DNA of 64,000 bases from positions 1 to 64,000 of the forward strand of contig JBEKLU010000002.1 of NCBI GenBank assembly GCA_050010035.1. The letters are read 5' to 3'. Shown here piece after piece: positions 17,973-25,621 of this stretch (the stretch's first letter is position 1; the number at the start of each line of letters is the position of its first letter). A program made the translations under genes and the position numbers. A model generated the notes under the pieces. It searched no databases and was not told the DNA's origin. It saw only the letters and a list, made by a program, of their open reading frames with translations. This DNA comes from Roseiarcus sp050010035. GTDB taxonomy: Bacteria > Pseudomonadota > Alphaproteobacteria > Rhizobiales > Beijerinckiaceae.

Positions 17973-18016
17973 GGCTTCCCCCTATTCGCCGTCCGCGAAG
18001 GCGGCGCGCGCCGGCC

Positions 18017-18514
18017 TCACATCTTCATCCCTTTCATGTCTCCGCCGGTCATGCCGCCGGGGCCGGCGGCGCCGACGCCTTGCACCGCGAAATCGACCAC
18101 GACGGCGCCGGCGTGTTCGAAGGTCAACGTCGCCTTGACGCTCTGGCCCTTGACGAGCGGGCGCTTCAGGTCCGTGAACATGATGTGGTAGCCGCCCGGC
18201 GTGAGCTTCACTGCGCCGTGGGCGGGAATCGCCAGGCCGTCTTTCAACTCGCGCATCTTCATGACGGCGCCTTGCATCGTCATTTCATGGATTTCGACGC
18301 CGGCGAAATCGGCGGAGCCGCCGGTCAGCCGGTCCGGCGCGGCGCCGTCGTTGCGAATCTCGAGATAGCCGGCGCCGACCTGGGCGCCCTTCGGCGTCGC
18401 GCGCGCCCAGGGCTTTTCGATCGTCAGGTCGCCCGCCTTGATGTCCTGGGCGAGGGCGGGGACCGCGCTCAGCGCGAGCGCCAGCGCCAGACAGGCGGCA
18501 TGGAAGCGATTCAT
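18017..18514 (-). CDS. periplasmic copper chaperone PCu(A)C (DUF461)
   Basis: A 165-residue exported copper(I) chaperone. The signal peptide is MNRFHAACLALALALSAVPA with cleavage after ALA. The copper-binding pattern H...M...M...HxM of PCuAC proteins is complete: VEIHEMTMQG, AVMKMREL and GGYHIMF. The C-terminal tail GGMTGGDMKGMKM is Met-rich and may bind more copper. The second of two close ATGs is taken as start because AGGAG lies 6-7 bases ahead. PCuAC proteins pass copper to cytochrome oxidase or other cuproenzymes. Confidence 0.92.
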   Translation of the reverse strand: MNRFHAACLALALALSAVPALAQDIKAGDLTIEKPWARATPKGAQVGAGYLEIRNDGAAPDRLTGGSADFAGVEIHEMTMQGAVMKMRELKDGLAIPAHGAVKLTPGGYHIMFTDLKRPLVKGQSVKATLTFEHAGAVVVDFAVQGVGAAGPGGMTGGDMKGMKM

Positions 18515-18550
18515 TTGCATCTCCTGCGGATCCTCTCGAAGCAAAGCCGC

Positions 18551-18919
18551 TCAGGGCTTCACGGTGAAGCTGAAGCTGCCCTGCGTCTTGTGGGTGTCGA
18601 CCGACACGGCGTGCCAGGTCACGGTGTAGACCCCCGGCGGCAAGGTCTTGGCGACCTTGGCGATCAGGACGCTGTTGTCGGCGGGATCGACGCCGGGCGC
18701 ACCGAGCGGCACGGCCGCGCCGCCCTCCCCGGCCAGCGCAATGCCGGAAAAGCGCGGCTCCACCCCTTCGGTGAACTTGAGCCGTATTTCGTTGGGAGAC
18801 GTGACCGTGCCGCCGACCGGGGGAACGGCCTTGTCGAGTTGCGCATGCGCGAACGCCACGCCGGCGGCGAGGACGAAAGCCAGAAAAGCGCCGAGGCGCA
18901 GGAACGAACGGCTAGCCAT
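18551..18919 (-). CDS. copC: copper-binding protein CopC
   Basis: A 122-residue periplasmic beta-sandwich. The signal peptide ends in AFA, leaving a mature N-terminal His (HAQLDKAVPPVGG), the first ligand of the Cu(II) site. The other ligands are in VTWHAVSVDTHKTQGSFSF (Asp and His). The Met-rich Cu(I) loop of some CopC proteins is absent, so it is the Cu(II)-only type. The start ATG overlaps the upstream stop by one base (TGATG) with GGAGG five bases ahead; a GTG one codon earlier is the alternative. Confidence 0.93.
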   Translation of the reverse strand: MASRSFLRLGAFLAFVLAAGVAFAHAQLDKAVPPVGGTVTSPNEIRLKFTEGVEPRFSGIALAGEGGAAVPLGAPGVDPADNSVLIAKVAKTLPPGVYTVTWHAVSVDTHKTQGSFSFTVKP

Positions 18920-19827
18920 CACTTACCTCCAAAAATCGGTTTGCCCAGGGAATCGGGGAAGATGTCGTCGAAGAAGAAGTGCAGTTCGCCGACCACGCCG
19001 ACGCCATGGCCGCTCGCGCTGTTCATGGGAACGATCGCTTCGAGCGCGAACTGCCACGTGGAAGCCATATAGATCGCGCCCGGCTGAATTGTGCCGGTCG
19101 TCTGGTTGGTTCCCGGCGCGAAATTGTAGATCGGCTTGCTGAAGGCGAATTCGGTAAGCGGGATCAGATGCTTGAAGAAATCGTTGTCGATCGCGGCGAC
19201 CTGCGAATTGTAAAAGGGCAGGCTGTATTGGACGGTGAAGCCCCAGTTGAGGTTCGTCGAGTTCTGGTTGCCGTTCGTCCAGGCTTGGCCCGGCAGGCTC
19301 TCGCTGAGTTCGGCCGTCACGGCGAACGGACGCAGGATGTTCAGGCTCTTGGGTAAATCGCCGAAGCCTTTGCCGACGTCGAGCACCGGCTGGTACGTGT
19401 TGTAGGGCGTAGCCTGGGTCCCCGTGCCCGTATTGCCCCAGATGATCGTCATCCCGAGCGAGGCCATCAATTCGTGATCGGGAAGGCAGAGGAAGTTGTA
19501 TTTGGCCTCGGTGTTGAGGCTATCCCAGCCGTAACCGCCGGGGTTTTGCCAGGTGGGCCCGTCCTGAACCGACAGCCCGAAGCCGGGGAAGATGGTCTTG
19601 GTGTAGCTGAAGGTCGCGTCGAACTGCTGCGATCCGCCGGAATTCATCGGGAGGTAGGTCAGGGTCGGCAGCGCCAGTTCGTCGCCGACGCCGGGATCGT
19701 CGATGGCGAGCGTGGCGGGGAAGATGCGGTCGCCGCAGACGGCGTGGGGATAAGCGGGAGAAAGCGAGAGAGCGGCCGCGGCGCCGAGAATAGCGCCGGC
19801 GACGACTCGTGAAGTCGCGGGGGTCAT
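18919..19827 (-). CDS. exported protein of copper operon, probable outer-membrane beta-barrel
   Basis: A 302-residue exported protein (signal peptide about residues 1-28, ending in SPAYPHA). The rest alternates polar and hydrophobic residues with many aromatic-ended strands (FDATFSYTKTIFPGFGLSV, NWGFTVQYSLPFYNSQ, WQFALEAIVPMN, GVVGELHFFFDDIFPDSLG), as in outer-membrane barrels of the transporter/porin kind (pfam13557-like). Function not proven. Its place between DUF2946 and copC suggests a role in moving copper or a copper ligand across the outer membrane. Start at 19827 with GAGGCGA ahead. Confidence 0.65.
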   Translation of the reverse strand: MTPATSRVVAGAILGAAAALSLSPAYPHAVCGDRIFPATLAIDDPGVGDELALPTLTYLPMNSGGSQQFDATFSYTKTIFPGFGLSVQDGPTWQNPGGYGWDSLNTEAKYNFLCLPDHELMASLGMTIIWGNTGTGTQATPYNTYQPVLDVGKGFGDLPKSLNILRPFAVTAELSESLPGQAWTNGNQNSTNLNWGFTVQYSLPFYNSQVAAIDNDFFKHLIPLTEFAFSKPIYNFAPGTNQTTGTIQPGAIYMASTWQFALEAIVPMNSASGHGVGVVGELHFFFDDIFPDSLGKPIFGGK

Positions 19828-19896
19828 GGGATGTCGCCTCGAAGTCCTGGAGAATGGGAACGCGCGCCGCTCAGTGCGGCGCACGGCGAATTCGGA

Positions 19897-20391
19897 TCAG
19901 ACTTCGAGAGGCGGGGCGCGAGCTTGGGCGAATCCGATCGGCCTGGGCTTCCGCCAGCCGAATTGCGCGCGCGCCGTCAGGGGCGCCGCGCCGATGTCGA
20001 GTCGCTCGGGAAGGGACGGCGCCGGCGCGACGAACAGCACTGCCTGCGCCGCGAACCCGCACAAGGGGCAGTTTTCGGGGCGCCGATCGCGCCGGCGCTC
20101 GGGGGAGGTCGACGACGCCTCGTCGTCGGCGTGCGCACACAGGACCGCGCCGTCGCCGAAGGTCGCCTTCAGCGTCGCGACGACGCCGGCGGTATCCTGT
20201 CCCGCGTAGGGGCTAGCGGCATGGGGCGGCGCGATGAGCTGGGCGAACAGCGCGAAGGCGGCGAAGAAGACGGCCAGGCGCGGAAAATCGCGCGCCGACA
20301 ACGCGCGAACCCCTCGGCGTCGAGACGTCGTTCTCCTCCCTGCGGCCGACACGCGGTCATCCCCTGGCGAGAGCTTATGACTCAGCCGCAA
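19897..20391 (-). CDS. DUF2946-like copper-operon protein
   Basis: A protein of up to 164 residues with one hydrophobic segment (about FPRLAVFFAAFALFAQLIA) and a CPLC motif in ENCPLCGFAAQAVLFVAPAP, both typical of DUF2946 proteins found next to copper genes. The N-terminal 35 residues are basic and may not be translated; an internal GTG before the hydrophobic segment is possible. First gene of the copper operon; a metal-binding role for the CxxC is likely but inferred. Confidence 0.65.
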   Translation of the reverse strand: MRLSHKLSPGDDRVSAAGRRTTSRRRGVRALSARDFPRLAVFFAAFALFAQLIAPPHAASPYAGQDTAGVVATLKATFGDGAVLCAHADDEASSTSPERRRDRRPENCPLCGFAAQAVLFVAPAPSLPERLDIGAAPLTARAQFGWRKPRPIGFAQARAPPLEV

Positions 20392-20433
20392 GAGTTAGAT
20401 GCGAACGCCGGAGGGCTGTCAATCGCCCGCGTC

Positions 20434-21645
20434 TCACCGCCCGAGCCTCGGCGCCACCCCTTCGCGCATGACGAAGCGGCGCAGCGGGCCGATCGCGCCC
20501 AGCGCGGCCAAGCCGAGGCCGCGAGCCGCGTCGATCGGCGCAAAACGGGCGATGAGCGAGCGGTTCAGGGCGTCGACCGCGCTCGTGCGCGTCAGGATGT
20601 CGGGGCCGCGCGAGCGGGCGTAGCGCGCGAGCGCCGCCTCGCCGCCGATGTCCTCGCCGGCGTCCGCGGCCTCGCGCGCCGACTTGAGAAGGCTCTCGAC
20701 GTCGCGCAGGCCGAGATTGAGCCCTTGCGCGCCGATCGGGGGAAAAGCGTGCGCCGCGTCGCCCACCAGGGCGAGACGCGTCGCGGTCAGCCGCGCGACG
20801 ATCTGGCGCGCCATCGGGAAGACGCCGCGCTCGCCCTCGACGCGCATCGCGCCGAGCAGCGAGCGCGCCTGGCGCTCGATCTCGCCGGCGAGCGCTTCGT
20901 CGTCGAGCGCGGCGCGCCGCGCCGCCTCGGCGGGGGACATCACCCAGACGAGACTGGAGCGCCATCGCGCGCCTGGCGCCGCGGGCAGGGGAACGAGGGT
21001 GAACGGCCCCTGTCGGGTGTGAAACTCGCTCGTATAATCGTCGTGCGGGCGCGTATGGGCGAGAAGCGCGGTCAGCGCGCTCTGGGGATAACGATGCGTT
21101 CGCGCTTCGATCCCGGCGGCCTTGCGCGCGCTCGAGCCGCGTCCGTCCGCGCCGACGACGAGCCTCGCCTGGAAAAGCCGACCGTCGGCGAGTCGCAAGC
21201 GAGCGCCCTCGCGCGCGAAATCGAAGCTCGCGACCTTCGATTCGAGACGCCGAAGGTTCGCCGCGCTCGCCGCCGCCTCGGCGAGCGCCTCGGCCATCGC
21301 CGCGTTCTCGACGTTCCAGCCGAACGCCTTGAGGCCGATCTCGTCGGCGTGGAACGCGATCGGCCGCGCCGCGAACAACGCGCCCGTGTCGTCGATGATC
21401 CGCAGCGAACGGAACGGCGCCGCGAGAGGCTCGATCTCTCGCCAGACGGCGAGACTCTCGAGGAAATCGATCGAGCGGCCGAGCAGGGCCACCGTCCGGC
21501 CCTGGCCGAGCCGATCGGTCGCGCCGCAGGAGACGACGCGGAACCCCGCCCGGGCGAACCCGATCGCGGCGGCCAGGCCGGCCAATCCTGCGCCGACGAC
21601 GAAAACGTCGCAGTCTTCGGAATCTCCTGAAAGCGAGACGGCCAT
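20434..21645 (-). CDS. UbiH/UbiF/VisC/COQ6 family FAD hydroxylase
   Basis: A 403-residue flavoprotein monooxygenase, most likely hydroxylating the ubiquinone ring. The FAD-binding N-terminus is VFVVGAGLAGLAAAIGFARA, the second FAD region is LVVGADGRGSSARKAAGI, and the GD motif is LALVGDAAHAFPPIGAQGLN followed by LGLRDVESL, characteristic of the Ubi hydroxylases. Which ring position it acts on cannot be told. Single gene, divergent from pcs. Confidence 0.9.
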   Translation of the reverse strand: MAVSLSGDSEDCDVFVVGAGLAGLAAAIGFARAGFRVVSCGATDRLGQGRTVALLGRSIDFLESLAVWREIEPLAAPFRSLRIIDDTGALFAARPIAFHADEIGLKAFGWNVENAAMAEALAEAAASAANLRRLESKVASFDFAREGARLRLADGRLFQARLVVGADGRGSSARKAAGIEARTHRYPQSALTALLAHTRPHDDYTSEFHTRQGPFTLVPLPAAPGARWRSSLVWVMSPAEAARRAALDDEALAGEIERQARSLLGAMRVEGERGVFPMARQIVARLTATRLALVGDAAHAFPPIGAQGLNLGLRDVESLLKSAREAADAGEDIGGEAALARYARSRGPDILTRTSAVDALNRSLIARFAPIDAARGLGLAALGAIGPLRRFVMREGVAPRLGR

Positions 21646-21822
21646 TGCCCTATTCTGGCATGCGTGCTTTCTAACTGTCTAGGCGAACGCCGGGCTCGCG
21701 GCGTTCGGCGCCGCTTCGCCGGCCCTTCATGGTCGCCTTCGGATCGAAGCGGCGGGCGGATTTGCAAACGCGCGCGCATTCGGCGTCCGTCCGCAATGGC
21801 TCGACGAGCTCGGAGAGGCGGC

Positions 21823-22539
21823 ATGACGACCGAGAACAGGGCGATCCCGGTCCGTCGCGCGGCGGGGTTCTCGGTTCATGTGTTCACCGCCTCCGGCGGC
21901 GCGGTGGCGCTGCTCGCGCTCTACGCGGCGATCGAGCGCAATTTCCCCGCCTGCTTCGCCTGGCTGGGTCTGGCGCTGTTCATCGATGGAATCGACGGAA
22001 CCCTGGCCCGCGCCGCGCGCGTCACCGAAACGGCCGCGACGATCGACGGCGCCATTCTCGATCTGGTCGTCGATTTCCTCACCTACGTGCTCGTGCCCGT
22101 GGTCGCGCTCTGGCGTTCCGACCTGATGCCGACGTCGGTGGCCTTTTGGATGGGGCTGCTCGTCACCATCGCCTCGGCGCTCTATTTCGCCGACACGCGC
22201 ATGAAGACCGGGGATCATTGGTTTCGCGGCTTTCCCGCGCTGTGGAACGTCTTCGTGCTCTATCTCTTCGTCTTACGCGCGCCCTGGCAGGTGAACGCGG
22301 CGCTGACGCTCATCGCGACGGCGATGATGTTCGCCCCGGTGGTCTTCGTTCATCCCTTGCGCGTGGTCAAAGCGCGCGCGCTGACCATCGCGGCGACGCT
22401 GGCGTGGTGCGCACTGGCCTGCGACGCGGTTTTCGAAGGGCTGCAACCGCAACTTTGGGTGAAGGTCGGCCTGGTCGCGATCGCCGCCTATTTTCTCGCC
22501 CTGCCGCTCACCCGCCATTCGCCCTGGTCGCACCGCTGA
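21823..22539 (+). CDS. pcs: phosphatidylcholine synthase
   Basis: A 238-residue membrane enzyme that joins choline to CDP-diacylglycerol to make phosphatidylcholine in one step. The CDP-alcohol phosphotransferase motif reads DGIDGTLARAARV ... DGAILDLVVDFLTYVL (DGx2ARx8Gx3Dx3D), and about eight hydrophobic segments follow. Typical of Hyphomicrobiales that take up choline. The start ATG at 21823 has GGAG 7-10 bases upstream. tRNA-Cys follows after 101 bases. Confidence 0.93.
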   Translation: MTTENRAIPVRRAAGFSVHVFTASGGAVALLALYAAIERNFPACFAWLGLALFIDGIDGTLARAARVTETAATIDGAILDLVVDFLTYVLVPVVALWRSDLMPTSVAFWMGLLVTIASALYFADTRMKTGDHWFRGFPALWNVFVLYLFVLRAPWQVNAALTLIATAMMFAPVVFVHPLRVVKARALTIAATLAWCALACDAVFEGLQPQLWVKVGLVAIAAYFLALPLTRHSPWSHR

Positions 22540-22640
22540 GCCGTCTCGTGTGTTCGGGGTTGCGCCGAAATGGCGCCTTGCCGTCGCGCGTCGAAACTTG
22601 CTATAGCCGCCTCGCCGCGGCGCGCGAGACGCTTCGGCAC

Positions 22641-22714
22641 GGCCTCGTGGCGGAATGGCTACGCAGAGGACTGCAAATCCTTGCACCCCGGTTCGATTCC
22701 GGGCGAGGCCTCCA
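22641..22714 (+). tRNA. tRNA-Cys (GCA)
   Basis: Acceptor GGCCTCG pairs with CGAGGCC, then T and an encoded CCA. The anticodon stem AGGA/TCCT holds the loop CTGCAAA, giving GCA. The 3' two-thirds of the gene form the left copy of the 47-bp repeat bounding the integrated element, so integration restored an intact tRNA. Confidence 0.96.
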
Positions 22715-22715
22715 A
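22669..22715 (+). repeat. attL (47-bp core in tRNA-Cys)
   Basis: A 47-base sequence from the anticodon stem to one base past CCA, identical to 36033-36079. It marks the left end of the integrated element. Confidence 0.93.
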
Positions 22716-22759
22716 GAAATCAAAGACTTAGCTGACGTCTCCCGGAACGCACAAAGTTG

Positions 22760-22777
22760 CGTCAGCGTTTCGTCAGG
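22760..22777 (+). promoter_or_regulatory. putative integrase arm-type sites near attL
   Basis: Two CGTCAG hexamers sit 11 bp apart (22760 and 22771). The 12-mer CGTCAGCGTTTC is repeated exactly at 35886-35897, near attR, which is what arm-type binding sites for the integrase should look like. Confidence 0.45.
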
Positions 22778-22787
22778 ATCGACGTCT

Positions 22788-23150
22788 CCGGCGCCTGCCG
22801 CGAATCGCCCGGGCGCCAGGTCTGTTTTCGAGGGCGCGCGTCAACCTCGCACCGAGCGCAAGGCCGGCCAGTTGCTCGCGGAAATGGAAAAGGCGAAGGG
22901 TTCGAGAGGACAACTTGTGTCCCGTGGCGTTATTGGCCCTAGTGGCGGGCGAGGGCCAATAAGCGAGAAGACACTCGCGGACTATGGGATCAACTACGAC
23001 CAATCCTCGAAGTGGCAGAAACTCGCCGCCGTTCCCGAAGAGGTATTCGAGCGCGAGGTAAAAAGGCACGCCGGCGGGCGCCGGCGCCAGGGCGACGTCG
23101 AAGAGGGGCGGGCCCCGGACGTTCGGGGAGGTGTTGCATTGAAATCGTAA
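22788..23150 (+). pseudogene. 5'-truncated phage-type gene fragment at attL
   Basis: Reading in frame to the stop at 23148-23150 gives RTERKAGQLLAEMEKAKGSR and later ADYGINYDQSSKWQKLAAVP with EEVFEREVKRHAGG. This resembles the region found in many phage and plasmid ParB-like or methyltransferase-associated proteins that ends with a 'Q-S-S-x-W-Q-K-L-A' helix. There is no plausible start codon with a ribosome-binding site and the frame runs back into the tRNA, so the gene has lost its 5' part, probably at integration. The full-length parent family is uncertain. Confidence 0.5.
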
Positions 23151-23210
23151 CGCGGATACGATAGCCGTGGTTGATCCCGATTGTGAACGGGGATCGTGAC
23201 GGAGCTTCGG

Positions 23211-23660
23211 ATGATTGCGGTTCAATGCAAGATGGCGCGCGCGGCGCTCGGGCTCGGCGTCCGCGAGTTGGCCGACCTGGCGAAGGTGTCGCCGGACACG
23301 GTCGCGCGCCTCGAGCGCGGCGAAGAGCTACGCGAGCGGACAGTTGACGCCATCCGCGCGGCCCTCGAAGCCGCCGGCGTCGAGTTCACGAACGGCGGGC
23401 AACCGGGGGTGCGGATGAAAGCAAGTGGTATGGGCGACAAAATATACGTCGATGCCGGCCAGAGCGCAGTCCTCGAGCACGGAGCCATGAGTATCCCATG
23501 CTTCACAGTGCAGGAGGCGAAGATTGAGTTCGACAAGCTTCCGCCAGACCGAAAGAGTCGCGCGACCATGACAATTGCAGGACGAAAGTACAGCGCGTCC
23601 GAAATCGAGCGATTTCATTATGGACCGGGGGCGCGCGCGCCATCCCCGTCGAGGATCTGA
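23211..23660 (+). CDS. XRE family transcriptional regulator
   Basis: A 149-residue protein. Residues about 5-55 form a Cro/C1-type helix-turn-helix (CKMARAALGLGVRELADLA, then KVSPDTVARLERGEELRERT) followed by AIRAALEAAGVEFTNGG, a phrase common to small phage-type repressors. The C-terminal 70 residues are unrecognised. The start at 23211 follows GGAG by 5 bases. One of only two confident plus-strand genes in the element. A repressor of the minus-strand operon is the natural guess, not shown. Confidence 0.85.
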   Translation: MIAVQCKMARAALGLGVRELADLAKVSPDTVARLERGEELRERTVDAIRAALEAAGVEFTNGGQPGVRMKASGMGDKIYVDAGQSAVLEHGAMSIPCFTVQEAKIEFDKLPPDRKSRATMTIAGRKYSASEIERFHYGPGARAPSPSRI

Positions 23661-23691
23661 ACGCGAGCAATGACGAGTAGGGGCGGCGGCG

Positions 23692-24021
23692 ATGGGCTTC
23701 CGATTCTATCGGCGCGTGCGCATCATTCCAGGCCTGCGCGCGAACATCAGCCGCTCGGGGATAAGCCTCAGCCTCGGGCACAAGGGCTTGTGGTACACCG
23801 TGGGCTCGCATGGCCGGCGCGTGACGCTTTCCCTGCCCGGAAGCGGCCTGTCCTGGACGCAGCGTCTCCCGGCCGCCGCCCCTCCCCATGCCGGGCCGCC
23901 CGGCCTCTATCGGATCGAGCCTATCCCGCCGGCGCCGCCGGTGCATGCCGGCCACCGCTTGGCGTTCATTGTCGTCATCGTCGTGCTGGCGCTGCTTCTC
24001 CTTGCGGGCGCCCACGGCTGA
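23692..24021 (+). CDS. DUF4236 domain protein with C-terminal membrane anchor
   Basis: A 109-residue protein. The N-terminal 50 residues (GFRFYRRVRIIPGLRANISR, then SGISLSLGHKGLWYTVG) are the DUF4236 domain, a short beta-rich unit common on phages and plasmids with unknown function. A Pro-rich linker leads to a C-terminal hydrophobic segment (LAFIVVIVVLALLLLAGAHG) likely to anchor it in the inner membrane. Lies 31 bases after the XRE gene, probably cotranscribed. Confidence 0.85.
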   Translation: MGFRFYRRVRIIPGLRANISRSGISLSLGHKGLWYTVGSHGRRVTLSLPGSGLSWTQRLPAAAPPHAGPPGLYRIEPIPPAPPVHAGHRLAFIVVIVVLALLLLAGAHG

Positions 24022-24190
24022 GCTTCTCGCGCTTGATCGTCTCGAAAACTGCGCGCCGCGCGTCGAGATTTGCGACGGAAAGCCTTCCGGCCTCGGATAG
24101 GCTCATGCGGTGATCCGGACAGGTCGCCAGCGCGAGGCAGGTATATTTTTCGACGGGGGTGGCGTCGTAGGCCGTAAAATCCGCGGCCAT
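23975..24190 (-). CDS. small hypothetical element protein (71 aa)
   Basis: Encodes MAADFTAYDATPVEKYTCLA and later LSVANLDARRAVFETIKREK. No family known. Its start lies inside the 44-bp repeat shared with the primase 3' end and there is no clear ribosome-binding site. It overlaps the end of the DUF4236 gene by 47 bases on the opposite strand. The amino-acid composition is protein-like, but the call is tentative. Confidence 0.4.
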   Translation of the reverse strand: MAADFTAYDATPVEKYTCLALATCPDHRMSLSEAGRLSVANLDARRAVFETIKREKLSRGRPQGEAAPARR

Positions 24191-24224
24191 GACGCATTGG
24201 CTGCGATTTGAAGCCGCGGCTTTC
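24181..24224. repeat. 44-bp direct repeat, left copy (with 30603-30646)
   Basis: Identical over 44 bases to 30603-30646, where it encodes the near-C-terminal KSQPMRHGRGF part of the primase. Here it is placed to the left of palindrome 1; at the other site it is to the right of palindrome 2. Confidence 0.9.
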
Positions 24225-24276
24225 CGCCCTCATTCCCTATTCGGTCGCCCCTCTTATTCACCTCAGCACAGAGTTG

Positions 24277-24370
24277 AATGACGCTTATGACGCAACGTTG
24301 GATTATAGACGTCACGCGCGCGTGTACGCGCGTAACGGGGTAATGCTTGGGAAGCGTCATATGCGTCATT
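24277..24370. repeat. concentric palindrome 1, candidate origin/control site
   Basis: Outer arms 24277-24293 and 24354-24370 (17 bp, one mismatch; each with two TATGACGC/AATGACGC-like units) and inner arms GTCACGCGCG (24311-24320) and CGCGCGTAAC (24327-24336) share one centre of symmetry at 24323.5. It matches palindrome 2 at 30458-30553 in layout, with covarying arm sequence. The right flank AAAACCCCGGTTTTTTGTCG is common to both. Confidence 0.8.
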
Positions 24371-24596
24371 CTCCATCAAAACCCCGGTTTTTTGTCGAGC
24401 AGTCGATCGGCGCCTCGACCCGAAACGGGGCGCCGCAAACGACGCATGCCGATTCCCACGTCGCGAGCACGATCTGTCGGACGTCGACAGTCACATGATC
24501 GCGCACGCCGACGCGCCGCCAGATCCGCTCGCCGTGAAGGACGGATGAGATGCGCAAGGTCGGCGCTCCGGCGCTCGCCTTTTCCCTTTCGTCCAT
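24366..24596 (-). CDS. small hypothetical element protein with CxxC motif (76 aa)
   Basis: Starts at 24596 with GAGGGGGAG about 8 bases upstream. The sequence LRISSVLHGERIWRRVGVRD, then VLATWESACVVCGAPFRVEA, has one CxxC that could bind zinc as a dimer. The last codons run into palindrome 1. The shared flank reads here as STKNRGFDGE, whereas in the primase gene it encodes the C-terminus DKKPGF in another frame. No family recognised. Confidence 0.55.
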   Translation of the reverse strand: MDEREKASAGAPTLRISSVLHGERIWRRVGVRDHVTVDVRQIVLATWESACVVCGAPFRVEAPIDCSTKNRGFDGE

Positions 24597-24800
24597 GTCG
24601 GCCGCTCCCCCTCGATCCCTGGCCCTGTCGTCGAGCGCGGGCCAGGGTAGGGCAGGCGCGCCCGCGGTCGCCGCTACGTCGGCAGGCGCGGCGGCCGGCG
24701 GCCATCCTGGGGCTTCCCCGCGCTTCCGAGCATGCGCGCGCCCGATTCGACTCGCTCCCCGCCAGGTGATTGACTTGCCAAAAGAGCGGGAGAGGGCGTC

Positions 24801-25058
24801 ATGGCGAAAACGCACGAAAGCCTGGTCGATTACGATTGCGAGCACATAGCGCAGAAGGTCGAAATCCTCGTAAAAACGGTCTTTGCGCACGGCGGCATGT
24901 CGCGTTCGCCTATCGCGTCGGCCCCGACTCCTCAAACCTGCACGGGAATGCCGGCCTGCGGGCTGTTCCCATCCGGCAAATTTCCGCCCAGGGATCACGC
25001 CTTGGTCGCGCCGACGGGCTGCCCATACATGGCCAAGCGAACGATCACCGGCAGGTGA
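24801..25058 (+). CDS. possible small protein (85 aa), uncertain
   Basis: ATG at 24801 follows GGGAGAGG by 5 bases. The first 30 residues (MAKTHESLVDYDCEHIAQKV, then EILVKTVFAHGG) look protein-like and helical; the rest is Pro-rich and less convincing. It overlaps the 90-residue minus-strand gene by 64 bases. No family. Confidence 0.35.
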   Translation: MAKTHESLVDYDCEHIAQKVEILVKTVFAHGGMSRSPIASAPTPQTCTGMPACGLFPSGKFPPRDHALVAPTGCPYMAKRTITGR

Positions 25059-25267
25059 GCCGCCTTTAGCCCTTCCGCAGTCATCAATTCGCGCTCGAAA
25101 AGCCGCTCAAACCGGCCGTCGCGCCCCAGAATTTCAAGGACGAGGTGAGGCAGGGAACAATCGTCGATTTCCGCGATGGCGACGCAACGCTGATCGTAAG
25201 TGGCGGTGTCGCCCGCGGCGAGGATTTCCCTGACGCGCTCGGAATGTGTCGGCGTTGTCTTCGTCAT
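24995..25267 (-). CDS. hypothetical element protein (90 aa)
   Basis: Start at 25267 with AGGAG about 9 bases ahead. Reads MTKTTPTHSERVREILAAGD, then CVAIAEIDDCSLPHLVLEIL and GLKAAHLPVIVRLAMYGQP; helical and soluble. No family recognised. Belongs to the small-gene set downstream of the terminase. Confidence 0.6.
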   Translation of the reverse strand: MTKTTPTHSERVREILAAGDTATYDQRCVAIAEIDDCSLPHLVLEILGRDGRFERLFERELMTAEGLKAAHLPVIVRLAMYGQPVGATKA

Positions 25268-25279
25268 TGTCGCTCGCTC

Positions 25280-25453
25280 CTATTGCCACACCGGCCCGCC
25301 GCCGGCCGGATCCGTCGCGATCGCCGGGCAGCCGCGGCCCGGCGCGAAAGCCGCCCCGTCGTTTCTTGGCCGTCGCCCGCCGCCGTGCCATGCGGTTCGG
25401 ACTTTCCCCCGGGACACCCCCGGGACATGGCCGGGAATCGGGCTATCATTCAT
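25280..25453 (-). CDS. possible small element protein (57 aa)
   Basis: ATG at 25453 has GGGGAAG six bases upstream, and the stop lies 12 bases before the next gene's start. Gly/Pro/Arg-rich, no family, low complexity. Kept because of spacing and the ribosome-binding site. Confidence 0.4.
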   Translation of the reverse strand: MNDSPIPGHVPGVSRGKVRTAWHGGGRRPRNDGAAFAPGRGCPAIATDPAGGGPVWQ

Positions 25454-25621
25454 GATTTGCTTCCCCGCCCGCCAATTCGAAATGCCGCGCGGCAATGCGA
25501 TTGCTGGCCGGCGCCCGTCTATCTGCCGAGGCGGGCGCCGGTGTCGCCATCACGGGACCCGCGGCGCCGAGGGAGACGCCGAAGTTTCGTCGCGATCGCT
25601 GACGACGCCGCGCTGGCAACC

